A DNA stretch of 64,000 nt from Pseudomonas sp. BMS12 (GCF_001592875.1 NZ_LSOF01000013.1:82898-146897); one strand, 5' to 3'; shown: positions 47,157 through 58,624, counted from the first letter of the stretch. Notes: a model not told the origin generated them from the letters alone. Translations and numbers: made by a program.

Positions 47157-47284
47157 GGCGCATTCCTCGGTCTGGATGATGGGCCGCAGGATAAACCCTT
47201 GCGCCATGGCCTCCCAGGCCGCGACTGTTTCCGTCTGCGACGACGCAGCCTATGCTCGCTGACAACCCCGAAAGGAGAGTGCCC

Positions 47285-47671
47285 ATGCTGTCCGCCCGCA
47301 TCTTCCTGGCCGTGCAGGCCCTGATCCTGGCCGGCTTCGGCCTGGCCTACTTCGTTCGTCCGCACGAACTGGCCAACCTTAGCGGCATGCTGCTGATGGA
47401 GCCGGCGGCGATCACCGATGTGCGTGCCTACTACGGTGGGCTGCAGCTGGGATTGGCGCTGTGGCTGTTGCTGGGCATGTTGCGTAGTGATCTGTTGCGC
47501 CCAGCGCTGATGTTGCTGGTGCTGCTGTACAGCGCGCTGTTTCTCGCACGCCTGGGCGGGTTCTGGCTGGACGGCGGCGCGCAGCAGACCTTCAACCTCT
47601 ACGCCATGCTGTTCGAGGCGGTGTCGGCCGGGCTGGCGTTCTGGCTGCTGCGCGACCTGAGCAGGCTCTAG
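47285..47671 (+). CDS. DUF4345-like small membrane protein
   Basis: The 128-residue product is predicted to span the membrane four times (about 5-24, 48-66, 70-92, 105-122) and contains the DUF4345-like motif DVRAYYGGLQLGLALWLL (about 45-62). Function unknown. ATG at 47285 follows AAAGGAGAG at ideal spacing, preferred over an upstream ATG at 47252. Its TAG stop shares CTAG with the stop of the convergent ttgR gene. Confidence 0.82.
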   Translation: MLSARIFLAVQALILAGFGLAYFVRPHELANLSGMLLMEPAAITDVRAYYGGLQLGLALWLLLGMLRSDLLRPALMLLVLLYSALFLARLGGFWLDGGAQQTFNLYAMLFEAVSAGLAFWLLRDLSRL

Positions 47672-48303
47672 GCGCGGCGCAACGCCGGGCTGCTGCGCAG
47701 CATGTCGAGCAGGGCATCGACGAACTGCTCGGCCTGCGCCGCCAGCGAATCCCCGCCCGGGGCCAGCAGCCAGTTGGCCTGCAGGCCTTCGATATAACCA
47801 TGCAGGCATAGCGCGGCGCGGCGGCAGTCGAGGTCGACTGGAAGCTGCCCCTTGCTGACCGCGTTGCGCAGCGACTTCTCGATGCGCTCGTCGCACTCCA
47901 GGTGCAGGGCCTGCATCTTCTGCCGCAGGTCGCCGAGGTCGTCGGTGTACTCGCACTTGTGCGCCAGGATTTCCTGGATGCGCCGGCTCTGCGGGTCCAG
48001 TTCCACCCGTCGCAGCACGCGGATCAGCAGCTCGCGGGTATGCCCCAGCGGGTTGGGTTCGTCCTCGCGTTCGCTGGCCTGGGCCAGCTCCTCCAGCGGC
48101 AGGTGCAGGCGTTCGAGCATGGCCTGGAACAGTTCGACCTTGTTCTCGAAGTGCCAGTAGATGGCGCCGCGTGTCACCCCGGCGCCCTTGGCGATATCGG
48201 CCAGCGCGGTGCGTGCGACACCGCGCTCGTGGAACAGGTGCTCGGCGGCGTCGAGGATGCGCTGGCGGGTTTCTTCGGCTTCTTCTTTCGTGCGTCGGAC
48301 CAT
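47668..48303 (-). CDS. ttgR: TetR-family repressor of the RND efflux operon, TtgR-like
   Basis: The 211-residue product starts MVRRTKEEAEETRQRILDAA and has a TetR-type helix-turn-helix (TALADIAKGAGVTRGAIYWH, about 32-51) followed by an all-helical ligand domain. It is divergent from an RND efflux operon, as TtgR of P. putida is to ttgABC; that protein releases its operator on binding antibiotics or plant phenolics. The operator in between closely resembles the TtgR site. ATG at 48303. Confidence 0.9.
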   Translation of the reverse strand: MVRRTKEEAEETRQRILDAAEHLFHERGVARTALADIAKGAGVTRGAIYWHFENKVELFQAMLERLHLPLEELAQASEREDEPNPLGHTRELLIRVLRRVELDPQSRRIQEILAHKCEYTDDLGDLRQKMQALHLECDERIEKSLRNAVSKGQLPVDLDCRRAALCLHGYIEGLQANWLLAPGGDSLAAQAEQFVDALLDMLRSSPALRRA

Positions 48304-48357
48304 GGCGGGCAGTGTGTAAAGGTTGGGAAAAGTTACATGAATGGTTAGTTTTTCTCG

Positions 48358-48387
48358 TTTACAAACATTCTAGTACGTAAGTATATT
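48358..48387 (+). promoter_or_regulatory. TtgR-type operator overlapping the ttgA promoter
   Basis: TTTACAAACATTCTAGTACG continues to TAAGTATATT. It contains -35 TTACAA (48359-48364) and -10 TATATT (48382-48387) with a 17-base spacer, and the imperfect inverted repeat TTAC...GTAA spans the spacer. From memory the P. putida TtgR operator also reads TTTACAAACA at one end and GTAAGTATATT at the other. Confidence 0.78.
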
Positions 48388-48470
48388 TCTTAGCCAGCTA
48401 AGCAACTACACCCTATCCCCGCGCCGGGTCTCCTCTGACCGGGCCGTTTTAGACAATGAGGTCGATTCAG

Positions 48471-49613
48471 ATGCAGAAGAAGCCAGCCTTCACTGCGATG
48501 GTTTCCGCTATCGCTCTGGCTACGGTGATGCTCGCCGGTTGCCAGGAAAGTTCTGCGCCCGGTGCCGCGCAAGCGCCCAAGGTGGGCGTCGTCACCCTGC
48601 GGCCGCAGCCCTTCACCCTGACCACCGAGTTGCCGGGGCGCACCAGCGCCTACCGCATTGCCGAAGTGCGCCCTCAGGTCGATGGCATTCTGCAGAAGCG
48701 CCTGTTCCAGGAAGGCTCCGAGGTCAAGGCCGGGCAGCAGCTGTACCAGATCGACGCCGCCGTCTACCTGGCCAGCTACAAGAGCGCCCAGGCCACCCTC
48801 GCCTCGGCCGCCTCGCTGGCCGAGCGCTATGCGGATCTGGTGACCGACCAGGCTGTGAGCAAGCAGGAATACGACGAGGCGCGCGCCGCCAAGCTGTCCG
48901 CCGAGGCCGCGCTGGAGAAGGCGCGCATCGACCTGCGCTACACCAAGGTGCTGGCGCCGATTGCTGGTCGTGTCGGCCGCTCGGCCGTCACCGAGGGGGC
49001 GCTGGTCAGCAATGGCCAGGCTTCCGCGCTGGCGACTATCCAGCAGCTTGACCCCATCTATGTCGATGTCACCCAGCCGACCAAGGATCTGCTGCGCCTG
49101 CGCCGCGACCTGGCCAGCGGTCAGCTGCAGAAGGCTGGCGACAACGCCGCCAAGGTCAAGCTGAAGCTGGAGGACGGCAGCGAGTACGAGCATGAGGGCA
49201 CCCTGGAGTTCTCCGAGGTGTCGGTGGATGAAGGCACCGGTTCGGTCACCCTGCGCTCCGTGTTCCCCAACCCCGAACACCTGCTGCTGCCGGGCATGTT
49301 CGTGCATGCGCAGCTCAGTTCGGGGATCAAGCAGGCGGCCATTCTCGCGCCGCAGCAGGGCGTGACGCGTGACCTCAAGGGTCAGGCCACCGCGCTGGTG
49401 GTCGGCGCCGACAACAAGGTCGAGCTGCGTCAGCTGGAAGCCGACCGCACCGTGGGTGACCGCTGGCTCGTGACCAAGGGCCTGAACGCTGGCGACCAGC
49501 TGATCACCGAGGGCCTGCAGTTTGTCCATCCGGGCGATGCCGTCGAGGCTGCTCCCGCGACCAATGTTGCCAATACGCCGTCCGCCAAGCCCGGCCTGGC
49601 GCAGGGCAAGTAA
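48471..49613 (+). CDS. ttgA: RND efflux periplasmic adaptor lipoprotein, TtgA/MexA-like
   Basis: This 380-residue membrane-fusion protein links the inner-membrane pump to the outer-membrane channel. It has a lipoprotein signal with the lipobox LAGC (about residues 21-24), then the barrel-sandwich (lipoyl) halves, alpha-hairpin and beta-barrel domains; TSAYRIAEVRPQVDGILQKR and VLAPIAGRVGRSAVTEGALV are typical. ATG at 48471 (MQKKPAFTAMVSA) matches TtgA-type N termini and has GAGG 9 bases upstream; an ATG at 48456 would add five residues. First gene of a three-gene operon under the operator at 48358. Confidence 0.93.
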   Translation: MQKKPAFTAMVSAIALATVMLAGCQESSAPGAAQAPKVGVVTLRPQPFTLTTELPGRTSAYRIAEVRPQVDGILQKRLFQEGSEVKAGQQLYQIDAAVYLASYKSAQATLASAASLAERYADLVTDQAVSKQEYDEARAAKLSAEAALEKARIDLRYTKVLAPIAGRVGRSAVTEGALVSNGQASALATIQQLDPIYVDVTQPTKDLLRLRRDLASGQLQKAGDNAAKVKLKLEDGSEYEHEGTLEFSEVSVDEGTGSVTLRSVFPNPEHLLLPGMFVHAQLSSGIKQAAILAPQQGVTRDLKGQATALVVGADNKVELRQLEADRTVGDRWLVTKGLNAGDQLITEGLQFVHPGDAVEAAPATNVANTPSAKPGLAQGK

Positions 49614-49625
49614 GGAGCAGCGCGC

Positions 49626-52600
49626 ATGTCGAAATTCTTTATCGACCGGCCCATCTTCGCCTGGGTGATTGCCCTGGTGATCATGCTGGCCGGTGGCCTG
49701 GCCATCCTCAAGTTGCCAATCAACCAGTACCCGAGCATCGCCGCGCCTGCCGTCGGTATCCAGGTCAGCTACCCGGGCGCCTCGGCGCAGACGGTGCAGG
49801 ACACCGTGGTGCAGGTGATCGAACAGCAGCTCAACGGTATCGACGGGCTGCGCTACATCAGCTCGGAGAGCAACTCCGACGGCAGCATGACCATCACCGC
49901 CACCTTCGAGCAGGGCACCAACCCCGATATCGCTCAGGTGCAGGTGCAGAACAAACTGCAGCTGGCCACGCCCCTGTTGCCGCAGGAAGTGCAGCAGCAG
50001 GGCATCCGCGTAACCAAGGCGGTGAAGAACTTCCTGCTGGTGCTGGGCGTCGTCTCCGAAGACGGCAGCATGGACAAGAACGACCTGGCCAACTACATCG
50101 TCTCCAACATCCAGGATCCGATCTCGCGGGCCAAGGGTGTAGGCGACTTCCAGGTGTTCGGCGCGCAGTACGCCATGCGCATCTGGCTCGATCCGGCCAA
50201 GCTGAACAACTTCCAGCTGACTCCGGTGGACGTTAAAAGCGCCATCCAGGCGCAGAACGTGCAGGTATCTTCCGGCCAGTTCGGCGGCCTGCCGGCTTCG
50301 CCGGGCAACCAGCTGAACGCCACCATCATCGGCAAGACCCGCCTGCAGACCCCCGAGGAGTTCCGCAGCATCCTGCTCAAGGTCAACCGCGATGGTTCCC
50401 AGGTGCGCCTGGGCGATGTGGCCAAGGTCGAGCTGGGCGGCGAGAACTACAGCATCAGCGCCCAGTACAACGGCATGCCGGCCTCCGGCATGGCGATCAA
50501 GCTGGCCACCGGCGCCAACGCCCTGGACACCGCCCAGGCGGTGCGCGACACCATCAAGCAGCTGGAACCCTTCATGCCCGCCGGGATGAAGGTGGTGTTC
50601 CCCTACGACACCACGCCGGTGGTGTCCGCTTCCATCGAAGGCGTGGTGCACACCCTGGCCGAGGCCATCGTCCTGGTGTTCCTGGTGATGTATCTGTTCC
50701 TGCAGAACTTCCGCGCCACCATCATCCCCACCCTGGCGGTGCCGGTGGTGCTGCTCGGTACCTTCGGCGTGCTGGCGGCCTTCGGCTTCTCCATCAACAC
50801 CCTGACCATGTTCGCCATGGTCCTGGCCATCGGTCTGCTGGTGGACGATGCCATCGTGGTGGTGGAGAACGTCGAGCGGGTGATGGCCGAGGAAGGCCTG
50901 TCGCCGCTGGAGGCCACACGCAAGTCGATGGGCCAGATTCAGGGCGCACTGATTGGTATCGCCATGGTGCTGTCGGCGGTGTTCCTGCCGATGGCCTTCT
51001 TCGGTGGCTCCACCGGGGTGATCTACAAGCAGTTCTCCATCACCATCGTCTCGGCCATGGCCCTGTCGGTGCTGGTGGCGCTGATCTTTACCCCGGCACT
51101 GTGCGCCACCCTGCTCAAGCCGGTCGAGAAGGGCCACCACGCGCCCAAGCGCGGCTTCTTCGGCTGGTTCAACCGTACTTTCGAACGCGGCGTGGATGGC
51201 TACGAGAAGGGTGTGCGCGGCGTGCTCAAGCACAAGGTGCCGTACCTGGTGATGTACCTGGGCATCGTCGTGGTGATGGCCTGGATGTTCACCCGCATCC
51301 CCACTGCCTTCCTCCCCGAGGAAGACCAGGGCGTGCTGTTCGCCCAGGTGCAGACCCCGGCCGGCGCCAGTGCCGAGCGTACCCAGGCGGTGGTCGACCA
51401 GATGCGCGAATACCTGCTAGATGCCGAGAAGGACACGGTGAAGTCGGTGTTCACCGTCACCGGCTTCAACTTCGCCGGGCGCGGGCAGAGCTCGGGCATG
51501 GCCTTCATCATGCTCAAGCCCTGGGAAGAGCGTACCGCCGCCGGGCAGAGCGTGGCCGAGCTGGCGCAGCGCGCGCAGATGCACTTCTTCAGCTTCCGCG
51601 ATGCCATGGTGTTCGCCTTCGCCCCGCCGGCGGTGATGGAGCTGGGCAACGCCACCGGTTTCGACTTCTATCTGCAGGACCGCGCCGGGGTTGGCCACGA
51701 GGCGCTCAATGCCGCCCGTGACCAGTTCCTGCAGCTGGCCGGCCAGAACCCGGTGCTGACCCGCGTGCGTGCCAACGGCCTGCGTGACGAGCCGCAGTAC
51801 CAGCTGCTGATCGACGACGAGAAGGCCCGTGCCCACGGCTTGTCGCTGTCCGACATCAACGCCACCCTGTCGATTGCCTGGGGTGCCAGCTACGTCAACG
51901 ACTTCATCGACCGTGGCCGGGTGAAGAAGGTCTACCTGCAGGGCGAGCCTTCGGCGCGCATGGGCCCGGATGACCTGAACAAGTGGTACGTGCGCAACGA
52001 CGCCGGCGAGATGGTGCCGTTCAGCGCCTTCGCCAGTGGCGAGTGGACCTACGGCGCGCCCAAGCTGGCCCGCTACAACGGCGTGCCGGCGGTGGAAATC
52101 CTCGGCGAGGCGGCGCCTGGGCACAGTTCGGGTGAGGCCATGGCCGCAGTGGAGGAGATCGCCAAGCAGCTGCCGACCGGTATCGGTTACTCCTGGACCG
52201 GGCTGTCCTACGAGGAACGTCTGTCCGGCTCGCAGGCGCCGGCGCTGTATGCGCTGTCGCTGCTGGTGGTGTTCCTCTGCCTGGCGGCGTTGTACGAGAG
52301 CTGGTCGATCCCGTTCTCGGTGATGCTGGTGGTGCCGCTGGGCATCATCGGTGCGCTGCTGTTCACCAGCATGCGTGGGCTGAGTAACGACGTGTTCTTC
52401 CAGGTCGGCCTGCTCACCACCATCGGCCTGTCGGCGAAGAACGCGATCCTCATCGTCGAGTTCGCCAAGGAGCTGCACGAGCAGGGCAAGAGCCTGTTCG
52501 ACGCGGCGGTGGAAGCCTGCCGCATGCGTCTGCGCCCGATCATCATGACCTCGCTGGCGTTCATCCTCGGCGTGGTGCCCATGGCCATCTCCAGCGGCGC

Positions 52601-52763
52601 TGGTTCGGGCAGCCAGCACGCCATCGGTACCGGCGTGATCGGCGGCATGCTCACCGCCACCGTGCTGGCGATCTTCTGGGTGCCCCTGTTCTACGTGCTG
52701 GTCTGCGCGCTGTTCCAGGACAAGCGCAGCAAACAAGCCCTTACCAAGGAGGCTGTCGAGTGA
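49626..52763 (+). CDS. ttgB: RND multidrug efflux transporter, TtgB/MexB-like
   Basis: The 1045-residue product is a hydrophobe/amphiphile efflux (HAE1) RND pump of the AcrB/MexB type: N-terminal helix ([20 protein letters not shown]), two large periplasmic loops (about 30-340 and 560-870) and twelve membrane helices. The proton-relay aspartates are in helix 4, [20 protein letters not shown] (about 398-417). It exports antibiotics, solvents and other hydrophobic compounds as a trimer. Starts 12 bases after ttgA with GGAGC ahead of the ATG. Confidence 0.95.
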   Translation: MSKFFIDRPIFAWVIALVIMLAGGLAILKLPINQYPSIAAPAVGIQVSYPGASAQTVQDTVVQVIEQQLNGIDGLRYISSESNSDGSMTITATFEQGTNPDIAQVQVQNKLQLATPLLPQEVQQQGIRVTKAVKNFLLVLGVVSEDGSMDKNDLANYIVSNIQDPISRAKGVGDFQVFGAQYAMRIWLDPAKLNNFQLTPVDVKSAIQAQNVQVSSGQFGGLPASPGNQLNATIIGKTRLQTPEEFRSILLKVNRDGSQVRLGDVAKVELGGENYSISAQYNGMPASGMAIKLATGANALDTAQAVRDTIKQLEPFMPAGMKVVFPYDTTPVVSASIEGVVHTLAEAIVLVFLVMYLFLQNFRATIIPTLAVPVVLLGTFGVLAAFGFSINTLTMFAMVLAIGLLVDDAIVVVENVERVMAEEGLSPLEATRKSMGQIQGALIGIAMVLSAVFLPMAFFGGSTGVIYKQFSITIVSAMALSVLVALIFTPALCATLLKPVEKGHHAPKRGFFGWFNRTFERGVDGYEKGVRGVLKHKVPYLVMYLGIVVVMAWMFTRIPTAFLPEEDQGVLFAQVQTPAGASAERTQAVVDQMREYLLDAEKDTVKSVFTVTGFNFAGRGQSSGMAFIMLKPWEERTAAGQSVAELAQRAQMHFFSFRDAMVFAFAPPAVMELGNATGFDFYLQDRAGVGHEALNAARDQFLQLAGQNPVLTRVRANGLRDEPQYQLLIDDEKARAHGLSLSDINATLSIAWGASYVNDFIDRGRVKKVYLQGEPSARMGPDDLNKWYVRNDAGEMVPFSAFASGEWTYGAPKLARYNGVPAVEILGEAAPGHSSGEAMAAVEEIAKQLPTGIGYSWTGLSYEERLSGSQAPALYALSLLVVFLCLAALYESWSIPFSVMLVVPLGIIGALLFTSMRGLSNDVFFQVGLLTTIGLSAKNAILIVEFAKELHEQGKSLFDAAVEACRMRLRPIIMTSLAFILGVVPMAISSGAGSGSQHAIGTGVIGGMLTATVLAIFWVPLFYVLVCALFQDKRSKQALTKEAVE

Positions 52764-54199
52764 GACCGTCCCTGTTGTCCCTCGCGGTCGCCAGCCTGTT
52801 GCTCGGCGGCTGCACGATGATTCCCGACTACCTGCGCCCCGCAGCGCCGGTCGAGTCGGCCTGGCCGCAAGGCGAGGCCTACACCGCTAACGACGCCGCG
52901 CAGACCGACACGGCGGCGGCCGAGTTGGGCTGGCGCGAGTTCTTCAAGGACCCGGCGCTACAACGCCTGGTCGAGGCGGCGCTGGCCAATAACCGCGACC
53001 TGCGCATCGCCGCGCTCAACGTGGATGCCTATCGCGCCCAGCATCGCATCCAGCGTGCCGAGTTGTTCCCCAGCATCTCGGCGGGCGGCGAAGGCACTCG
53101 CCAGCGCCTGCCGGCGGATCTGTCCGGCACGGGCGAGCGGGCGACCAGCAGTCAGTACAGCGCCACGGTTGGTACCAGTGCCTGGGAGATCGATTTCTTC
53201 GGTCGCCTGCGCAGCCTCAACCAGCAGGCCCTGGAGCAGTACCTGGCCAGCAGTGAAGCGCAGCGCAGCACGCAGATCGCACTGGTGGCCAGCGTGGCCA
53301 ACGCTTACCTGACCCTGCAGGCCGACCAGGAGTCGCTGCAGCTGACCCGCGATACCCTGGAGACCTACCGCAAGAGCTACGCGCTGACCGAACGCAGCTT
53401 CAAGGCAGGCGTGGTCGATGCGCTGTCGCTGAGCCAGGCGCGCACCTCGGTGCAGAGCGCCGAAGCCAGCCTTGCGCAGTACACCCGCCTGGTTGCGCAG
53501 GACCGCAATGCCCTGGCCCTGCTGCTCGGTGGCGGCGTGCCGGGCGATCTGCCCGAGGGTGATGTGCTGAAGAGCGATCTGCTGGCCGAAGTGCCGGCGG
53601 GGCTACCGGCCGACCTGTTGCAACGTCGCCCCGACCTGCTGCAGGCCGAGCACGCGCTCAAGGCGGCCAACGCCAGTATCGGTGCGGCGCGCGCGGCGTT
53701 CTTCCCCAACATCAGCCTGACCGCCAATGCGGGTACCGCCAGCGGCGAGCTGTCCGGTCTGTTCGACGGCGGCTCCGGCACCTGGCTGTTCCAGCCGTCG
53801 ATCAACCTGCCGATCTTCACCGCCGGCAGCCTCAAGGCCAGCCTCGACTACGCCGAGGTGCAGAAGAACATCCAGGTCGCCACCTATGAGAAAGCGGTGC
53901 AGACCGCCTTCCAGGAAGTGGCCGATGGCCTGGCCGCCCGCACCACGTACACCCAGCAGCTGGATGCCCAGCGCGCCCTGGTGGAGACCAGCGAGGAGTA
54001 TTACCGCCTCGCTGAACGGCGCTTCCGCACCGGCGTGGACAGCTACCTGACCCTGCTCGACGCCCAACGCCAGCTGTTCAGCGCCAAGCAGCAGCTGATC
54101 AGCGACCGCCTCAACCAGCTGGCCAGCGAGGTCAACCTGTACAAGGCCCTCGGTGGTGGCTGGAATGAACAGACTCAGGTGGCTGCTGCAGCGGACTGA
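52760..54199 (+). CDS. ttgC: Outer membrane efflux lipoprotein, TtgC/OprM-like
   Basis: The 479-residue product is the outer-membrane channel of the tripartite pump. It has a lipoprotein signal with lipobox LGGC (about 15-18) and two outer-membrane-factor repeats (about 60-260, 280-470), with typical [20 protein letters not shown] and [20 protein letters not shown]. Start is GTG at 52760, overlapping the ttgB stop (GTGA) with a strong AAGGAGG 9 bases upstream. Confidence 0.94.
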   Translation: MRPSLLSLAVASLLLGGCTMIPDYLRPAAPVESAWPQGEAYTANDAAQTDTAAAELGWREFFKDPALQRLVEAALANNRDLRIAALNVDAYRAQHRIQRAELFPSISAGGEGTRQRLPADLSGTGERATSSQYSATVGTSAWEIDFFGRLRSLNQQALEQYLASSEAQRSTQIALVASVANAYLTLQADQESLQLTRDTLETYRKSYALTERSFKAGVVDALSLSQARTSVQSAEASLAQYTRLVAQDRNALALLLGGGVPGDLPEGDVLKSDLLAEVPAGLPADLLQRRPDLLQAEHALKAANASIGAARAAFFPNISLTANAGTASGELSGLFDGGSGTWLFQPSINLPIFTAGSLKASLDYAEVQKNIQVATYEKAVQTAFQEVADGLAARTTYTQQLDAQRALVETSEEYYRLAERRFRTGVDSYLTLLDAQRQLFSAKQQLISDRLNQLASEVNLYKALGGGWNEQTQVAAAAD

Positions 54200-54216
54200 G
54201 TGGTTTGGTGAAACGA

Positions 54217-54243
54217 AAAAGCCCCGGCATGTCGGGGCTTTTC
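54217..54243 (+). terminator. Intrinsic terminator after ttgC
   Basis: AAAAGCCCCG-GCATGT-CGGGGCTTTT forms a perfect 10-base stem ending in a T run, 17 bases after the ttgC stop. Confidence 0.92.
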
Positions 54244-54257
54244 TCTGTACGGACCAA

Positions 54258-54336
54258 TGTGGGAGCGGCTTCAGCCGCGATTGGCGCAATACGCGGAATC
54301 GCGGCTAAAGCGGAGTGCCGCCCGGCCGCTCCCACA
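54258..54336. repeat. REP doublet (REPIN-like)
   Basis: TGTGGGAGCGGC (54258-54269) at the left is the reverse complement of GCCGCTCCCACA (54325-54336) at the right; inside, GGCTTCAGCCGCGATT faces AATCGCGGCTAAAGC. This is the GGGAGCGGCTT-type repetitive extragenic palindrome common in Pseudomonas, in head-to-head orientation, between the converging ttgC and trmA genes. Confidence 0.88.
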
Positions 54337-54354
54337 AAGCCGTTTGCTGAGCGC

Positions 54355-55440
54355 TCAGCGGCGCACCAGCAATACCCCGGCTTCCATGTGATGGGTCCAG
54401 GGGAACTGATCGAACAGCGCTGTCTTCACCACCGCATGGGTGTCATTGAGTTGGGCGATATTGGCGGCCAGGGTCTCCGGGTTGCAGGAGATGTACAGGA
54501 TGTTGTCGAAACGGCGGGTCAGTTCGCAGGTGTCCGGGTCCATGCCGGCGCGCGGCGGGTCGACGAACACGCTGCCGAAGTCATAGGACTTCAGGTCGAT
54601 GCCGGCCAGGCGGCGGAATGGGCGCACTTCGTTGAGCGCTTGGGTCAGCTCCTCGGCAGACAGACGCACCAGCTCGATGTTGTCGATGCCGTTGTCGGCC
54701 AGGTTGGCCAGGGCGGCATTCACCGAGGTCTTGCTGATCTCGGTGGCCAGCACCTTGCGCACGCGGGTGGACAGCGGCAGGGTGAAGTTGCCATTGCCGC
54801 AGTACAGCTCCAGCAGGTCGTCCTGACGCTCGCCGAGGGCGTCGAAGGCCCACTGCAGCATCTTCTGGCACACCGTGCCGTTGGGCTGGGTGAAGGCACC
54901 TTCCGGCTGACGGTAGCGGAAGCTGCGCCCGGCCACGCTCATCTCTTCCTCGACGTAATCGCGGCCGATCACCAGGCGCTGGCCACGCGAGCGACCGACC
55001 AGGCTGACGCCCAGGCTGGCGGCGAGCTGCTCGGCTTCGGCCTGCCATTCGGCGTCGAGCGGGCGGTGGTAGCACAGAGTAATCAGGGCATCGCCGCTCA
55101 GGGTGGTGAGGAACTCGACCTGGAACAGCTTGAACGACAGCGCGCGGCTACCCTGCCAGGCGGCTTTCAGCTGCGGCATCAGTTCGTTGATGCGCGCGCT
55201 GGCGATGGGGAACTGCTCGATCAGGATCGGCGTGTGTTTGTCGCCGGCCTCGAACATCGCGTAGTGGCGCTGCTCCTGCTCGCGCCACAGGCGGAACTCG
55301 GCGCGCAGGCGGTAGTGCTCGCGCGGCGAGTCGAACACCTGCGGTTCGGGGGCGGCGAAGGGCGCCAGCAGCTCGCGCAGGCGGGCGACCTTTTCATCCA
55401 GCTGGGCGGCGTAGGCCGCCTGATCTCCGATCCTGATCAT
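54355..55440 (-). CDS. trmA: tRNA (uracil-5-)-methyltransferase TrmA
   Basis: TrmA makes m5U54 (ribothymidine) in the T loop of tRNA using AdoMet. The 361-residue product has the AdoMet motif [15 protein letters not shown] (about 208-222), DPPRAGMD (about 295-302) and the catalytic-nucleophile motif YISCNPETL (Cys about 321). Like E. coli TrmA it lacks the Fe-S cysteines and TRAM domain of RumA/RlmD. The ATG overlaps the stop of the upstream permease by 4 bases; the same pair occurs in P. aeruginosa. Confidence 0.95.
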   Translation of the reverse strand: MIRIGDQAAYAAQLDEKVARLRELLAPFAAPEPQVFDSPREHYRLRAEFRLWREQEQRHYAMFEAGDKHTPILIEQFPIASARINELMPQLKAAWQGSRALSFKLFQVEFLTTLSGDALITLCYHRPLDAEWQAEAEQLAASLGVSLVGRSRGQRLVIGRDYVEEEMSVAGRSFRYRQPEGAFTQPNGTVCQKMLQWAFDALGERQDDLLELYCGNGNFTLPLSTRVRKVLATEISKTSVNAALANLADNGIDNIELVRLSAEELTQALNEVRPFRRLAGIDLKSYDFGSVFVDPPRAGMDPDTCELTRRFDNILYISCNPETLAANIAQLNDTHAVVKTALFDQFPWTHHMEAGVLLVRR

Positions 55441-56735
55441 GCGTTGGCGCCGAAGGCGAACTTGGCGATGAAGATCGCGGCGAGGATCACCAGCGCCGGG
55501 TTGAGCTCCTTGAAGCGCCCGGCCAGGGCCTTGATCACTACCCAGGCAATGAAACCGAAGGCGATACCGTTGGCGATGGAGAAAGTTAGCGGCATGGCCA
55601 GGGCGGTGATCACCACCGGCGCGGCGACGGTGATGTCGTCCCAGTCGATCTCGGCCAGGCCCGAGGTCATCAGCACGGCTACGAATAGCAGCGCCGGTGC
55701 GGTGGCGAACGCAGGGACGGTGCCGGCCAGCGGGGCGAAGAACAGGGCCAGGAGGAACAGCACGGCAACCACGATGGCGGTCAGGCCGGTGCGGCCACCG
55801 GCGGCCACGCCTGCGGCGGACTCGATATAGCTGGTGGTCGTGGAGGTGCCGAGCAGCGAGCCACCCATGGCGGCGGTGCTGTCGGCGATCAGGGCGCGGC
55901 CCATCTTCGGCAGGTGGCCGTCCTTGCTCATCAAGCCGGCGCGCTTGGCCACGCCGATCAGGGTGCCGGTGTTGTCGAACAGGTCGACGAACAGGAAGGC
56001 GAAGATCACGCTGATCATGCCCACATCGAGGGCGCCCTTGAGGTCGAGCTGGAGGAAGGTCGGCGCCAGCGACGGCGGCATCGATACCACGCCACCGAAG
56101 GGGGTGACGCCGATGGCGATGGCGATGGCGGTGACGGCGAGGATGCCGATCATCACCGCGCCGGTGACGCGGCGGGCTTCCAGGGCGACGATCAGGAAGA
56201 AGCCGAGCACGGCCAGCAGCGGGCCGGGGGAGGTGAGGTCACCGAGGCCGACCAGGGTCGCCGGGTTGTCCACCACCAGGCCGGCTTCCTTGAGCGCGAT
56301 CAGCGCCAGGAACAGGCCGATGCCGGCGGCGATGGCCGAGCGCAGCGGCAGCGGGATACTGTTGACGATCCACTCGCGGATGCGGAACACCGACAGCAGG
56401 AAGAACAGGGTGGCGGAGATGAACACCGCGCCCAGTGCGGTCTGCCAGGTGTAACCCATGTGCAGCACCACGGTGTAGGTAAAGAAGGCGTTGAGGCCCA
56501 TGCCGGGCGCCAGGGCGATCGGGTAGTTGGCGATCAGGCCCATCACCGCCGAGCCGATGGCCGCGGCCAGGCAGGTGGCGACGAACACCGCACCCTTGTC
56601 CATGCCGGTCTCACCGAGGATCGCCGGGTTGACGAAGAGGATGTAGGCCATGGTCAGGAAGGTGGTCAGGCCGGCGAGAATCTCGGTGCGCACGTTGGTG
56701 TTGTGCGCCTTGAGTTGGAATAGCTTTTCCAGCAT
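55437..56735 (-). CDS. NCS2-family purine permease, AzgA-like
   Basis: The 432-residue product is a polytopic inner-membrane transporter of the AzgA/GhxP (COG2252) branch of NCS2, importing adenine, guanine or hypoxanthine with protons. About 12-14 helices are predicted; conserved strings include [45 protein letters not shown] and [23 protein letters not shown] at 56735 has AGGAGAG upstream. It shares a transcript with trmA. Confidence 0.92.
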   Translation of the reverse strand: MLEKLFQLKAHNTNVRTEILAGLTTFLTMAYILFVNPAILGETGMDKGAVFVATCLAAAIGSAVMGLIANYPIALAPGMGLNAFFTYTVVLHMGYTWQTALGAVFISATLFFLLSVFRIREWIVNSIPLPLRSAIAAGIGLFLALIALKEAGLVVDNPATLVGLGDLTSPGPLLAVLGFFLIVALEARRVTGAVMIGILAVTAIAIAIGVTPFGGVVSMPPSLAPTFLQLDLKGALDVGMISVIFAFLFVDLFDNTGTLIGVAKRAGLMSKDGHLPKMGRALIADSTAAMGGSLLGTSTTTSYIESAAGVAAGGRTGLTAIVVAVLFLLALFFAPLAGTVPAFATAPALLFVAVLMTSGLAEIDWDDITVAAPVVITALAMPLTFSIANGIAFGFIAWVVIKALAGRFKELNPALVILAAIFIAKFAFGANA

Positions 56736-57008
56736 GAGGTCTCTCCTGAGGGCTTTGTCGCCCGTAGAACAGTAGGTCAGCACCGGGTAAACGTGCAGCG
56801 AAAGCTCGCGTTTGGCCCGAGTCCGCCCGTAAAAAAGCCGCGGATAATAGCAGCTAGCCGGTATGGCAGCATATTGCTGCTCATATTCGACTGTTGGCGC
56901 ATTGGTGGCTATTGGGCGTAGACGGATACTGTCGGGGGGCAGCTTAAGCTTTCCTCAAGATATGTAGTGTCTAATTGCCATCATTGTTGCGTAGTCTGAG
57001 GAACCATC
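56736..57008. other. Intergenic region between purine permease and chemoreceptor
   Basis: This 273-base divergent gap holds the promoters of both genes, but none is convincing. TATTAT on the reverse strand near 56846-56851 is a possible -10 for the permease. I looked for a purine riboswitch and saw no supporting motif. The right half is relatively AT-rich. Confidence 0.5.
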
Positions 57009-58607
57009 GTGAAAATCACCATTACGCGGGTCATGTGGGGCAGTGCTTTCTGTGTGATGTTGGCGGCCCTCGGCTTGTCCATCTGGATCTCGACAGAGAT
57101 CAATGGATTGGAACGTATGGAGCAGCGGCTTGGTCAGCTGAGCGCGGCACGCGAGGGCGCTCAAGAGTTGCGCTATCACCTCGCTCAAATCCAGCAGTTC
57201 TATACCGATGCCAGTCTGACCCATGAGCGCGAGCCAGCAGAGGAGGGCGCTCAACATCACCGCGAGGCGACTCAACTGCTGGGAGAGTTGGCGCAGTTAA
57301 TACCTGCTTACGCTTCTCAGCTAGATGCACTGCTGCCTGCTGTAGATCAACTGAATGAGGTTGGGCAGCGCATGTTCGAGGCATACAGCGGTCAAGGCCA
57401 GGAGGGCGGTGATCGAGTCATGGCTGATTTCGATGCGCAGGCCGCAGCGGCTATTGCGCGCTTTGATGCGCTGCAACAGCCATTGCAAGAGGAGTTCACA
57501 AGTGTCCAGGGCTATTCCTGGCAATTGCTTCAGGAGCTGCGATTTGTGTCTCTTGCTGCATGGGGGCTGGTGCTGCTGTTGGTGCTGGCTGCACTTTGGG
57601 TGATTCACCGCAGGGTGTTGCCGCCCATTCATCGGCTTAGCCGCTCGCTGGAAGGTTTGGCATCGGGCTCCGGGGATTTGACGACTTTAATTCGTCGCGA
57701 TTCGGCGGATGAAATTGGTGCAGTGGTCGACGCCTTCAACCGCTTTGCTGCGGGACTGCGCGAGCAGATCTCTACGGTGGCGGATGTTGCAGGTACCCTC
57801 GGGCACTCCGCCGACCAACTGATTGATGATGCGCAGGCTTCTGAGCGTAGCGCTGATGTATTGCGTGGAGAGATCGAGCAGGTTGCCACGGCGGTCAACC
57901 AGATGGCGGTTACTGTGCAGGGTGTGGCCGAGCATGCACACGGCAGTTCGGCGCAAACGGCCGAAGCAGACCGCGAAGTGAAAGGGGCTAACCGAGTTAT
58001 TGAGGCCACCATTGCGGATATCCGGCGCCTTGCTGATGAGGTTGGTAGCGCGGCCAAGGTGATCGGCGAATTGGAGGCTCATTCGCAGGAAATCGGCGGG
58101 GTGCTAGAGGTGATTCGCACTATTGCCGAACAGACCAACCTGCTCGCGTTGAACGCCGCAATCGAAGCAGCCCGCGCCGGCGAGCAGGGGCGTGGCTTTG
58201 CTGTCGTAGCCGACGAGGTCAGAACGTTGGCCAGCCGTACCCAGGCTTCAACCGAGGAGATCGACATGATGATTCAACGCCTGCAGAGCACATCGCGCTC
58301 GGCGGTAGAAGTCATGAATTCAGGTCAGCGATATGCGGAGCAGGGTGTGCAGCAGGCAGAATCGGCCGGTCGCGCACTAACCAGCATCGGTGACCTGGTG
58401 ACGTCGGTGTCCCAGAGTAGCGCGCAGATCGCACAGGCTGCGCGTGAACAATCTCAGGTCAGTGACGAAATCAACCAACGAATCGGTAATCTCAGTAGTG
58501 AAGCCGGGCGTACGGTGAGCTTGGCAGAAAACACTTTGCAGCGAGGGCGTCACGCCGCCGACAACTCTCGACGTTTGCGGGGTATCGTGGGGCAGTTCCG
58601 TTATTGA
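57009..58607 (+). CDS. Methyl-accepting chemotaxis protein (second chemoreceptor)
   Basis: The 532-residue product has a first membrane helix (about 8-30), a helical periplasmic domain (about 31-180, four-helix-bundle-like), a second helix (about 181-203), HAMP (about 204-258) and a signalling domain whose tip reads [20 protein letters not shown] then [15 protein letters not shown]. Ligand unknown. Start is GTG at 57009 with AGGA 7 bases upstream. Its codons use A/T at third positions more than the neighbouring genes, suggesting a different history. It lies 17 bases before the YajL-like gene, so they may be cotranscribed. Confidence 0.92.
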   Translation: MKITITRVMWGSAFCVMLAALGLSIWISTEINGLERMEQRLGQLSAAREGAQELRYHLAQIQQFYTDASLTHEREPAEEGAQHHREATQLLGELAQLIPAYASQLDALLPAVDQLNEVGQRMFEAYSGQGQEGGDRVMADFDAQAAAAIARFDALQQPLQEEFTSVQGYSWQLLQELRFVSLAAWGLVLLLVLAALWVIHRRVLPPIHRLSRSLEGLASGSGDLTTLIRRDSADEIGAVVDAFNRFAAGLREQISTVADVAGTLGHSADQLIDDAQASERSADVLRGEIEQVATAVNQMAVTVQGVAEHAHGSSAQTAEADREVKGANRVIEATIADIRRLADEVGSAAKVIGELEAHSQEIGGVLEVIRTIAEQTNLLALNAAIEAARAGEQGRGFAVVADEVRTLASRTQASTEEIDMMIQRLQSTSRSAVEVMNSGQRYAEQGVQQAESAGRALTSIGDLVTSVSQSSAQIAQAAREQSQVSDEINQRIGNLSSEAGRTVSLAENTLQRGRHAADNSRRLRGIVGQFRY

Positions 58608-58624
58608 ACCTGTGAGAAGCAGAT

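Noticed and set aside
56736..57008. Purine riboswitch upstream of the NCS2 permease
   Set aside because: No conserved purine-aptamer junction strings or paired loops could be found.
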